From an uncultured Halioglobus sp. (lineage in GTDB: Bacteria > Pseudomonadota > Gammaproteobacteria > Pseudomonadales > Halieaceae), in assembly GCA_905480565.1 (NCBI GenBank), contig CAJQQW010000388.1, positions 1 through 17,828 of the forward strand: DNA of 17,828 nt, given 5' to 3'. Below the pieces are notes generated by a model. The model was not told the origin of the DNA, ran no database searches, and was given only the letters and a program-made list of their open reading frames with translations. The translations under genes were made by a program, and so were the position numbers. Below, piece after piece: positions 7,961 to 14,970 of this stretch; the first letter of the stretch is position 1, and each line of letters starts with the position of its first letter.

Positions 7961-8479
7961 TTAGACGGGGCGCTTCAGTAGAGCAGGGATATCGCTCAGG
8001 GGGCCACCGTCAACCGGATCTCCAGCGTCACGCAGCGCGGGACCAAGCCGGGGACGTACCTCCTCCGGTCTCAATGCCTCGCCGCATTCGCTACAAGTGA
8101 GTACGGGCGTGGTGATGGCCCCACAGGTATGATGCACCCACTCCAGCGGAGCCCCCTCTCCTCGATCCATCCACTCATCGCCCCAGCAGGCAAGACTCAT
8201 CAACACGGGATACAAACCGAGACCCTTGCGAGTAAGACGATATTCATAGCGCAAAGGGCGATCGTGATAGGGAACCTTGACCAAAACGCCCTGCTCCACC
8301 AGCTTCGAGAGACGTTCCGACAGACGGTGCCGGGTGATGCCGAGATTACGCTGAAAGTGTTCAAAGCGGCGGGTGCCAAAAAATGCATCCCGCAGAATCA
8401 GCATTGTCCAGCGCTCACCCACTACGGATAGCGCGCGCGCCACTGAGCAAACTTGTTTATCGATATCATCCCAACGCAT
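7961..8479 (-). CDS. HxlR-family winged-helix transcriptional regulator
   Basis: DNA-binding regulator of the MarR-like HxlR family. Residues 8-105 form the winged helix, with CSVARALSVVGERWTMLILRD (start of the domain, Cys11 being the conserved HxlR cysteine), the recognition segment LGITRHRLSERLSKLVEQGV, and the wing YHDRPLRYEYRLTRKG. The 172-residue length exceeds the roughly 110-120 of minimal HxlR proteins. The extension holds HHTCG (116-120) and CSECG (129-133), a possible small metal-binding ribbon seen in a subset of the family. GGGAG lies five bases before the ATG. It is 185 bases upstream of the molybdopterin oxidoreductase and in the same direction, so it may control that gene, itself, or both; this is inference from position. 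Confidence 0.88.
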   Translation of the reverse strand: MRWDDIDKQVCSVARALSVVGERWTMLILRDAFFGTRRFEHFQRNLGITRHRLSERLSKLVEQGVLVKVPYHDRPLRYEYRLTRKGLGLYPVLMSLACWGDEWMDRGEGAPLEWVHHTCGAITTPVLTCSECGEALRPEEVRPRLGPALRDAGDPVDGGPLSDIPALLKRPV

Positions 8480-8783
8480 GAAAGCTCCCGGTGCCGCGTA
8501 TCCCTGTGGTATACATCCTAGTTCAATTTAGCATAGCCCGCTTACAGATAAAGGGGCGATCATATCCAGCTCCTTATCCACGCTATGCCGCCCTGGCACG
8601 TCCAGATTGGTCATTACCTAACGCCAGGCTTAGGCTAATGGGTTCGGGTATCATTTTTCATAATCATGCCCCCTGTCAGCGCGCAGCTGCACAAGTAATT
8701 GCGCGAGACTACCTTATCGTTTTCGCACACTCACAGGTTTTCGCATACGGGAGTGCTCTTAATGTGGGCACTGACTGGCAGGC
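8480..8783. other. Intergenic region between the hxlR-type gene and the aceA terminator
   Basis: About 300 bases without a convincing gene. The right-to-left promoter of the regulator must lie here: TTGAAC near 8526-8521 with GGATAC 17 bases on is a weak candidate. The GTATAC palindrome at 8509-8514, together with GTAT at 8498-8501, is the sort of site an autoregulating HxlR protein could bind. I see no RNA gene or repeat in the remainder. Confidence 0.35.
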
Positions 8784-8811
8784 AAAAAAAAGGCGAGCCT
8801 ACAGCTCGCCT
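8784..8811 (-). terminator. Intrinsic terminator of aceA
   Basis: On the complement, AGGCGAGC (8811-8804) pairs perfectly with GCTCGCCT (8798-8791) across a five-base loop and runs straight into seven further Ts (8790-8784). It lies about 50 bases past the isocitrate lyase stop codon. Confidence 0.92.
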
Positions 8812-8861
8812 GAAAAACGGTGCTCTGCTGCCTGTTACAAGCAAAGCCGGCCAGAGGCATT

Positions 8862-10457
8862 CTAGCCAAACTGATTCATAGTGTTGTCTTTACCTGCCGC
8901 CTTCAGTGCGGCGTCGCCAGAGAAATACTCCTTGTGATCGTCGCCCAGATCGGATCCGGCCATATTTTGATGTTTCACGCAAGCGATACCCTGACGAATT
9001 TCTTTGCGTTGCACGCCTTTGACATAACCCAGCATCCCCGCCTCGCCAAAGTATTCCTTGGCAAGGTTATCGGTAGACAATGCCGCAGTATGGTAAGTGG
9101 GAAGAGTGATCAAGTGGTGGAAAATTCCCGCTTCGCGTGCGGCATCTGCCTGGAACGTACGAATACGCTCATCGGCCTGGGCAGCAAGCTCGGTATCATC
9201 ATACTTCTCGCTCATCAGCGCGTCGCGGTCGTAGGCAGACAAGTCCTTGCCCTCTTCGCTCCAGACATCAAACACTTGCTGACGGAAACTAAGCGTCCAG
9301 TTAAATGAAGGCGAGTTGTTGTATACCAGCTTGGCATTGGGGATCACCTCGCGCACACGGTTGACCATGCCAGCAATCTGGCCGATGTGGGGCTTCTCTG
9401 TTTCGATCCATAAGAGATCTGCGCCTTCCTGCAGCGAGGTAATGCAGTCCATTACACAACGGTCTTCACCTGTGCCCTTGCGGAACTGGTAGAGGTTAGA
9501 GGGCAGCCGCTTGGGTCGCAGCAGTTGGTCGTGGTGCTTGATGACAACATCGCCATGATTCATCTGGTCGACTGTTAACTCTTCCATATCGAGAAAACTA
9601 TTATACTGGTCACCCAAGTCTCCAGGCGCATGAGTAATCGCAATCTGCTTGGTGAGACCTGCACCAAGCGAATCGGTACGGGCTACGATCACACCATCAT
9701 CAACGCCCAATTCAAGAAACGCGTAGCGCACGGCGCGTATCTTGGCGAGGAAGTCCTCATGCGGAACCGTAACCTTGCCATCCTGATGTCCACACTGCTT
9801 TTCATCAGACACCTGGTTTTCAATCTGGATAGCACAGGCGCCCGCCTCAATCATCTTCTTGGCGAGCAAATAAGTCGCTTCGGCGTTACCAAAGCCGGCG
9901 TCAATGTCGGCAATAATCGGCACCACGTGGGTCTGAAAATTATCGACCTTATTCTGCACCGCTTTTTCAGCAACATCATCGCCAGCTTCACGGGCTGCAT
10001 CCATTTCGCGAAATAAGCCACCCAGTTCGCGGGCATCGGCCTGACGCAAGAATGTGTATAACTCTTCTATCAACGAAGCAACGGACGTTTTTTCATGCAT
10101 AGACTGATCAGGAAGCGGACCAAACTCGCTACGAAGAGCTGCAATCATCCAGCCCGAGAGATACAGGTAGCGCTTGTTGGTTTCGCCAAAGTGCTTCTTG
10201 ATGGAGATCAGCTTTTGCTGTCCTATAAAACCATGCCAGCATCCCAGTGACTGGGTATAGCTGGATGGATCCGCATCGTATTCCGCCATATCCTTGCGCA
10301 TGATGGCTGCGGTGTAACGGGCAATATCAAGACCAGTCCTGAAGCGGTTCTGGAGGCGCATGCGCGCTGCTGATTCAGGACTGATCTGGTCCCAGCTGGC
10401 GCCTGCGGCATCGCGCAACTTTGCTATTTCTGCGAGATCGTTCTGGAAGTCTGACAT
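8862..10457 (-). CDS. aceA: Isocitrate lyase
   Basis: Glyoxylate-cycle enzyme cleaving isocitrate to glyoxylate and succinate, needed for growth on acetate, fatty acids or other two-carbon units. From ATG 10457 the product is 531 residues, the length of the large Pseudomonas-type enzyme. The catalytic loop KQCGH (220-224) has Cys222. The metal-site stretch ADIDAGFGNAEATYLLAK begins at 183. QIENQVSDEK (211-220) and VARTDSLGAG are also present. A GTG at 10466 would add three residues, but AGAGG sits directly against it and at good distance from ATG 10457, so the ATG is the start. A strong terminator follows. Upstream are a TATAAT element and a palindrome that could be operator DNA. No malate synthase is in the window. 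Confidence 0.97.
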   Translation of the reverse strand: MSDFQNDLAEIAKLRDAAGASWDQISPESAARMRLQNRFRTGLDIARYTAAIMRKDMAEYDADPSSYTQSLGCWHGFIGQQKLISIKKHFGETNKRYLYLSGWMIAALRSEFGPLPDQSMHEKTSVASLIEELYTFLRQADARELGGLFREMDAAREAGDDVAEKAVQNKVDNFQTHVVPIIADIDAGFGNAEATYLLAKKMIEAGACAIQIENQVSDEKQCGHQDGKVTVPHEDFLAKIRAVRYAFLELGVDDGVIVARTDSLGAGLTKQIAITHAPGDLGDQYNSFLDMEELTVDQMNHGDVVIKHHDQLLRPKRLPSNLYQFRKGTGEDRCVMDCITSLQEGADLLWIETEKPHIGQIAGMVNRVREVIPNAKLVYNNSPSFNWTLSFRQQVFDVWSEEGKDLSAYDRDALMSEKYDDTELAAQADERIRTFQADAAREAGIFHHLITLPTYHTAALSTDNLAKEYFGEAGMLGYVKGVQRKEIRQGIACVKHQNMAGSDLGDDHKEYFSGDAALKAAGKDNTMNQFG

Positions 10458-10486
10458 GGTATTCACCTCTGAATGCGGCTTTCAGG

Positions 10487-10492
10487 ATTATA
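10487..10492 (-). promoter_or_regulatory. Candidate -10 element for aceA
   Basis: A consensus TATAAT (10492-10487 on the complement) lies 30 bases before the aceA start codon. No good -35 stands 16-18 bases upstream, so it would need an activator or be incidental. Confidence 0.35.
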
Positions 10493-10588
10493 GTTGCCGG
10501 AACCCACCCTCTCACCGGGCACCGTCTCTAAGTCAAGGCCGCCATTCTAATCATGACGCCCGCATAACTGAAATTAATAGTGAAGATA

Positions 10589-10617
10589 TCTGCTATTCAC
10601 CTAGTGAATGATGTCAA
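10589..10617 (-). promoter_or_regulatory. Candidate promoter with embedded palindromic operator upstream of aceA
   Basis: The complement has a perfect -35 TTGACA (10617-10612). Next to it is a palindrome, ATTCAC-CTA-GTGAAT on the plus strand (10595-10609), followed by a weak -10 position at 10594-10589. A further AGTGAA half-site is at 10579-10584. A dyad between -35 and -10 is a typical repressor placement. It lies about 140 bases before aceA and 50 bases after the upstream dioxygenase gene. The regulator is unknown. Confidence 0.4.
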
Positions 10618-10655
10618 GATGGATGCGCGTGACGAACAAGCCCACCGGCGGTCTG

Positions 10656-11519
10656 CTACGTGGCGGGGAGACCCCGGGTAAGGGCCCTGACCGGCGTCTC
10701 CAATTCCACAGTGCCGAGGTACCCTCCCCCCTGAGCAATATCGTCATGGACACCAAAGCCCAGCAACTCCTGAGCTCGCGGACTGAGCTTTTTAGCTATC
10801 GACCACGGCATGGCCAACACCTGGTTTTCTTCCGTGCGCAACCAGCCCAGACAATAGCTCACATGCATGCCCCGACGGCTGGATTGTGCAGAGGTATTGG
10901 CGCCGCCTGCATGAAAAGTGTTGCCTGAGTATATGATCGCACTGCCCGCCTGCATTTCCGCGGGCACCATTTCGTCCATCTCCGGATAACGATCATCGTC
11001 CCAACGATGGCTGCCGGGCGCTACCAGGGTGGCGCCGTTGCCGGCAGTAAAATCGACCAGCGCAATCACAGACGCTAACTGCACCTCACCGGACAGCGGA
11101 GGCAGACGCTTCCATACCCACGCATCGCGGTGAATTAGCTGCGCATCGCATCCCGGCTCACGCGTCATCAAATGGGCAATGTTCAACTGGTAGTCACTGC
11201 AATTTGGCTTCAAAACTGCCTCACAAAATGCCGCATACAGCGGATGTAATAAAACATGCTCAATAAACTCCGGAGACTTGCCGGCAAGCCCCGCGAGGTG
11301 AGACACATTATCGCCGAAAAAGTCTGCGATAATGGGATTCACATACCCCTGCTCGCTGCATGCCTCAGCCTCTGAAAGCCTGTCGAACTCTGCATTAAGA
11401 GTGCGGGTTATCTCTCGCGTTAAAAAATTCTTTACAATAACAGCACCGCACTTTTCCAGCGCGGTGACTAACTCCAGCGTCGGCGCATCGGCGGGCAATG
11501 TTGGTATATCTAGTGCCAT
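10656..11519 (-). CDS. Phytanoyl-CoA dioxygenase (PhyH) family protein
   Basis: Predicted Fe(II)/2-oxoglutarate-dependent oxygenase, 287 residues, soluble. Iron-ligand pattern: His130-x-Asp132 in LIHRDAW and distal His203 in NTFHAGGAN; Arg216 in SSRRGMH is placed to bind 2-oxoglutarate. Proline-rich APGSHRWDDDR (167-177) is typical of bacterial PhyH proteins. I chose ATG 11519 because GGAG stands nine bases upstream; a start at 11549 would add ten residues without support. Substrate cannot be read from sequence: bacterial members act on many small molecules and few are on phytanoyl-CoA. It lies upstream of aceA on the same strand but 198 bases away, so co-transcription is uncertain. It diverges from the SnoaL-like gene. 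Confidence 0.88.
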   Translation of the reverse strand: MALDIPTLPADAPTLELVTALEKCGAVIVKNFLTREITRTLNAEFDRLSEAEACSEQGYVNPIIADFFGDNVSHLAGLAGKSPEFIEHVLLHPLYAAFCEAVLKPNCSDYQLNIAHLMTREPGCDAQLIHRDAWVWKRLPPLSGEVQLASVIALVDFTAGNGATLVAPGSHRWDDDRYPEMDEMVPAEMQAGSAIIYSGNTFHAGGANTSAQSSRRGMHVSYCLGWLRTEENQVLAMPWSIAKKLSPRAQELLGFGVHDDIAQGGGYLGTVELETPVRALTRGLPAT

Positions 11520-11619
11520 ATTCAATTTCTCCAGACTACAGCGCGACAAACAGAGTACACCCGCCCGCTGGCAAATCCTAAGGTTTCCATATGGCCTATT
11601 TGCATAGTCGCCCTGGTAC

Positions 11620-11625
11620 TATAAT
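11620..11625 (+). promoter_or_regulatory. Candidate -10 element for the SnoaL-like gene
   Basis: TATAAT stands 40 bases before the ATG at 11666 in the divergent intergenic region. The nearest -35-like sequences (ATTTGC/TTGCAT around 11598-11605) are weak or badly spaced. Confidence 0.35.
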
Positions 11626-11665
11626 CTTGAGACTCGCAGTCCCGTCGTGAAACCAGGCAATCACT

Positions 11666-12109
11666 ATGACCTACCCCGACAAACACGCTCTGCTCAAGTG
11701 GGCGAGACAATATCCGGACTTGTGGAATGCTGGCGACAAGCAAGCGTGGATAGATAACTGGCAGTCCGTGGCCACCGGAGACTTTCGCATGCTTGATCCG
11801 GTGGGCACGCCGGAAAAGCGGGGTTTCAAATCCTGCTGTGAGGATAGCTGGGACCTGTTTCAGCCCAGAGTGCGTTTTCGTATCCAGCCAGGCACTCTCT
11901 TTGTCTGCGCCAACGAGGTCGCTTGGTGTCTGGAAAATCATTTTGAAGCACAGGATGGACCGCAGGTACAGTACAGCCTTGAGACCTATCAGTTCGGCGA
12001 AAATAACTCGGTAAATATCCGCACCTATTACCGCGTTCCCGCGCATGATAATGAGCATCTTGGGGATATTTTTCAAGACTACCTGCCAGCAAATGCGGAA
12101 GGCATTTAG
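11666..12109 (+). CDS. SnoaL/NTF2-like fold protein
   Basis: Small soluble protein of 147 residues with the look of the SnoaL/NTF2-like superfamily: an N-terminal helix region WARQYPDLWNAGDKQAWIDNW with the recurring tryptophans of the cone-shaped fold (described in part: DLWNAGDKQAWIDNW), the strand DFRMLDPVGTPEKRG, and later beta-strand segments with alternating hydrophobics up to about residue 125. Family members include ketosteroid isomerase-like enzymes, cyclases and non-catalytic ligand binders; nothing here fixes the reaction. AGG lies at fair distance before the ATG. It is divergent from the PhyH gene and 214 bases before marC. A long open frame on the opposite strand (11522-12076) is rejected as a shadow because only the plus-strand product has a recognisable fold signature. 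Confidence 0.72.
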   Translation: MTYPDKHALLKWARQYPDLWNAGDKQAWIDNWQSVATGDFRMLDPVGTPEKRGFKSCCEDSWDLFQPRVRFRIQPGTLFVCANEVAWCLENHFEAQDGPQVQYSLETYQFGENNSVNIRTYYRVPAHDNEHLGDIFQDYLPANAEGI

Positions 12110-12323
12110 GGCTGTAAAGCACTATCCATAAACACTTTACTGCGCGATAACACTGCGGACACCAAACCCCGCAGCTGGGAGGCATTGATTTGCAGTAATA
12201 ACGCACGGGACTGTATACGGCTATCACAGGGCTATAGGCGCGCTATGTGCTCTACCCACAGATTAGTTGATTTTACAAAACAGAGAACCGACACTCATAC
12301 TTTTTGCGGATAAGACTTCATCC
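12110..12323. other. Intergenic region before the MarC gene
   Basis: This 214-base stretch holds no recognisable gene. GTAAAG (12115-12120) and CTTTAC (12136-12141) form a six-base inverted repeat shortly after the SnoaL-like stop, without a T-run. I see no clear promoter for marC. Confidence 0.3.
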
Positions 12324-12932
12324 ATGATCGACCTGATCGCAATATTTGTTCTTTTTTTCGCCGTAATCGATCCCATCGGCACCGTCCCCGTGTTTATCGC
12401 CGTCACTCGGCACCAGAATCCAGCGGAAAAACGCAGGACCGCGCTCAAGGCCACGCTTGTGGCAGCCGTTATTCTGGTTTTCTTCGTGCTGGCGGGCGAA
12501 CAGATACTCGAATCATTGGGTATTCCCTTATCCGCGTTTCAGGTTTCCGGCGGAATTATTCTATTCCTGTTTGCGCTCACGATGATATTTGGAGAGAGCA
12601 AGCCAGAGGAAGAGGTGAAACTCAGTGGGGACGCACAGGACAAGTCGATCTTTCCCCTCGCAGTGCCCTCTATTGCAAGCCCCGGCGCCATGCTGGCAGC
12701 GGTGATGCAAACGGAGAATACATTGTTTAGCCTGCCAGAGCAGGCCCAGATCACAGGGATAATGCTGTTGGTACTGGCGTCAGCATTAATTTTGATGCTC
12801 GCCTCTACTTATGTGCATCGTATTATCGGCGACAGTGGCGCGAGCATTATAAGCCGGATCATGGGGATTATTCTCGCGTCGATGGCGGTAACCAGCGTAT
12901 TAGAGGGTCTCGTTGCCTACTTCGGGCTATGA
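12324..12932 (+). CDS. MarC family integral membrane protein
   Basis: Inner-membrane protein of the MarC/UPF0056 family, 202 residues, with about six hydrophobic segments. The first, IAIFVLFFAVIDPIGTVPVFIA, carries the conserved DPIGTVPVF motif; FPLAVPSIASPGAML in the middle is another family signature. The charged cytoplasmic loop GESKPEEEVKLSGDAQDKS separates the halves. Start is ATG 12324, which matches family length; a TTG 57 bases upstream would add 19 polar residues and is less likely. Despite the name (multiple antibiotic resistance), the role in resistance has been disproved for E. coli MarC, and the function is unknown. It ends 13 bases from the convergent hydratase gene. Confidence 0.9.
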   Translation: MIDLIAIFVLFFAVIDPIGTVPVFIAVTRHQNPAEKRRTALKATLVAAVILVFFVLAGEQILESLGIPLSAFQVSGGIILFLFALTMIFGESKPEEEVKLSGDAQDKSIFPLAVPSIASPGAMLAAVMQTENTLFSLPEQAQITGIMLLVLASALILMLASTYVHRIIGDSGASIISRIMGIILASMAVTSVLEGLVAYFGL

Positions 12933-12945
12933 CGTTTGGATCAGG

Positions 12946-13812
12946 TCAGTCATCCGCACGCGATCGATTGACGGCAACACGTGCACGTGCCTCCATCGCC
13001 AAATTACCGTCGGCATCCAAAGCCCAGAGAGTAATCAATTCACCATCACGACGGCCCTGTAGTATCAAGTCCGAGCCTTCCAGCAGAGGGGCCACGGCTC
13101 GGAACTCAAAATACGCGAGCGTCACAGCGGGCTGTCGCCGGTGCAAAAGATCCAACAGCAGGGTTGCAGTCAAAGGCCCTTGCACAACCAGCGAGGAATA
13201 ACCCTCCTCGCCTATAGCGTAATTCCTGTCAAAGTGAATACGGTGGCTATTGAACGTCAGTGCCGAATAGCGAAACAACATAACGCTATCTGGTGTGAGC
13301 TTGCGATGCCACTGAGCCTCATCAGCTGCGGGCAGAGTCTTGCCACGGGCAATGTCCCCGTCCCGATAAACAAGATCCTGAATTTCTTCAATGACAAGCT
13401 TATCGTTCACAAAAACCTCGTGCCTTAGCGTGACAAATACCAGAGCACCGCTGCCGCCGTGGCGCTGGCGGATATCGATAATAGTGGACTGCTTACGCGC
13501 GGCATCCCCAAGCATGAGAGGTGATAAGAATGTCACGCGTGAGCCCGCCCACATGCGGCGCGGGAGCGGCACCGGGGGCAGAAACCCGCCGCGTCTAGGA
13601 TGCCCGTCCGCCCCTAGGCCGGATATTGGCTCTGCATCGTGAAAGTACAACCAGTGCCAGCAGGGAGGTAATATGCCTGCGGGACCAGCTAGACTTGAAG
13701 GGTGGTCCAGCGTAGCAGACAGGCGGTCCACTGGCGCGGCTACAAGATTGTCTTCGCGCAGCTCACTGCGCCCAATCCAGGTCTGCAAATGGCCAATATC
13801 CACTTTTCTCAT
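12946..13812 (-). CDS. MaoC-like acyl-CoA hydratase of the mesaconyl-C4-CoA/itaconyl-CoA hydratase type
   Basis: Double-hotdog hydratase of 288 residues adding water across the double bond of an enoyl-CoA. The C-terminal hotdog has the hydratase motif YSALTFNSHRIHFDRNYA (182-199) with Asn188, His190, His193 and Asp195, followed by EGYSSLVVQGPL. The N-terminal half (about 10-150) is the degenerate partner domain, with LPPCWHWLYF and PLPRRMWAGSRVTF. These are shared by mesaconyl-C4-CoA hydratase (3-hydroxypropionate bicycle), itaconyl-CoA hydratase and related uncharacterised enzymes; exact substrate is undetermined. It is the last gene of the operon, 27 bases after the CoA-transferase. The ribosome site before ATG 13812 is weak, suggesting coupling to upstream translation. 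Confidence 0.85.
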   Translation of the reverse strand: MRKVDIGHLQTWIGRSELREDNLVAAPVDRLSATLDHPSSLAGPAGILPPCWHWLYFHDAEPISGLGADGHPRRGGFLPPVPLPRRMWAGSRVTFLSPLMLGDAARKQSTIIDIRQRHGGSGALVFVTLRHEVFVNDKLVIEEIQDLVYRDGDIARGKTLPAADEAQWHRKLTPDSVMLFRYSALTFNSHRIHFDRNYAIGEEGYSSLVVQGPLTATLLLDLLHRRQPAVTLAYFEFRAVAPLLEGSDLILQGRRDGELITLWALDADGNLAMEARARVAVNRSRADD

Positions 13813-13839
13813 GCGCTGGAGTCGCCATTGCGAGGACGC

Positions 13840-14970
13840 TCAATTAGCATCATCGCCGAACTCCCGCCGAATGGCGTCACTGTGCGCACCAAGGGTTGGC
13901 ACCGCGCCCAAAGCGCAGAGCCCTTGGCCCGATTGTGCCGGCGGCGCCACCAGGTCCACAGGCCCGGAGGGGGTATCGACAGTCACCCGACGAAGTTGAG
14001 GATGTCGAGCCAGATCCTCTACGGAATTAATTGCACCATAGGCTATGTTAGCCGCTCCCAGTCGCTGCGCGAGTTCCTCACGGGACAGTCCAGTGAAAAT
14101 CTGTTCTATCACTTGATCCAGAGCCGGCCGGTTGTTACAACGAGCGGCGTTATCGGCAAAGCGGTCGTTCGTTGCCAAATCAGCATCACCCAGTACCTGC
14201 TTACAAAAGCTTAACCACTCCCGCTCGTTCTGAATCGAAATCACCACCTGCTCGCCGCCAAGGCAGCTGTATGCGCCATAGGGTGCAATAGAAGGATGGT
14301 TAAGACCCACCCTCCGGGGTGCCTCTCCCCCTTCCTGGTGCAATAACGGTACAGTCATCCAGTCTGCCGTGGCGTCGAACAACGATACGGCAAGCGACTT
14401 GCCCTCACCGGTGCGACCACGCTCGATCAGAGCCTCGAGAATCGACGCATGCGCGTACATGCCGCAGGCAATGTCACTGATCGATACACCCACTCGGCCC
14501 GGCTGTTCCGGCGCGCCAGTGATAGAGTCAAGGCCGCTTTCACATTGCACGAGCAGATCGTAGGCTTTCATATCACGGTAAGGCCCCTCACTGCCGTAGC
14601 CGGTAATATCCATGGTGATTAGTCGGGAGTTGGCACCACGCAAGGTGTCGCTACCCAGGCCCGCTCGTGTCGATGCCCCCGGGGCAAGATTTTGTACAAA
14701 AACATCAGCCCGCTGCAGGATGCGGCGAAGCAGTGCCGCATCCTCTGGAGACTTGATATCGAGACAGAGGGATTCCTTACCACGATTGGTCCACACGAAG
14801 TAGGCGCTCTCTCCACCCGCCACACTGTCGTAACTTCGGGCGAAATCACCCTCAGCCCGCTCCACCTTGATAACACGGGCCCCCGCATCGGCAAGACGAG
14901 AAGTGCAATACGGTGCCGCGACAGCTTGCTCCAACGCGACAATCAGAAGACCTTCCAGCGGCCGATGCAT
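13840..14970 (-). CDS. Class III (CaiB/BaiF) acyl-CoA transferase
   Basis: Transfers CoA between an acyl-CoA donor and a free acid, activating a carboxylate without ATP. The 376-residue product shows ALEQAVAAPYCTSRLADAGA (12-31), GARVIKVERAEGDFARSYD (30-48), a VWTNRGKESLCLDIK stretch (59-73), and GRVGVSISDIACGMYA (158-173), in which Asp166 is the expected catalytic aspartate that forms the acyl anhydride. A single-domain family III arrangement of usual length. The start codon shares its A with the last base of the acyl-CoA dehydrogenase stop (TAATG), a sign of translational coupling. CoA donor and acceptor cannot be read directly; the following hydratase suggests an unsaturated or dicarboxylic acyl group. 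Automatic labels such as carnitine dehydratase or formyl-CoA transferase would be unsupported. Confidence 0.9.
   Translation of the reverse strand: MHRPLEGLLIVALEQAVAAPYCTSRLADAGARVIKVERAEGDFARSYDSVAGGESAYFVWTNRGKESLCLDIKSPEDAALLRRILQRADVFVQNLAPGASTRAGLGSDTLRGANSRLITMDITGYGSEGPYRDMKAYDLLVQCESGLDSITGAPEQPGRVGVSISDIACGMYAHASILEALIERGRTGEGKSLAVSLFDATADWMTVPLLHQEGGEAPRRVGLNHPSIAPYGAYSCLGGEQVVISIQNEREWLSFCKQVLGDADLATNDRFADNAARCNNRPALDQVIEQIFTGLSREELAQRLGAANIAYGAINSVEDLARHPQLRRVTVDTPSGPVDLVAPPAQSGQGLCALGAVPTLGAHSDAIRREFGDDAN

Noticed and set aside
7945..7965. CCCCGGGGG run after the hxlR-type stop as a terminator
   Set aside because: Short self-complementary GC block with no loop and no T-run.
7961..8100. 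Possible continuation of plus-strand frames (7750-8100) into the hxlR-type gene
   Set aside because: Low-complexity translation opposite a clear HxlR protein and without a ribosome site of note.
11522..12076. A 184-codon open frame on the minus strand opposite the SnoaL-like gene
   Set aside because: It covers the divergent promoter region, has no recognisable domain and has the uneven composition of an antisense shadow; the plus-strand frame has an NTF2-like pattern.
12267..12323. Upstream TTG start for the MarC protein
   Set aside because: It would add a polar 19-residue stretch before the first membrane segment, unlike family members; ATG 12324 gives the standard length.
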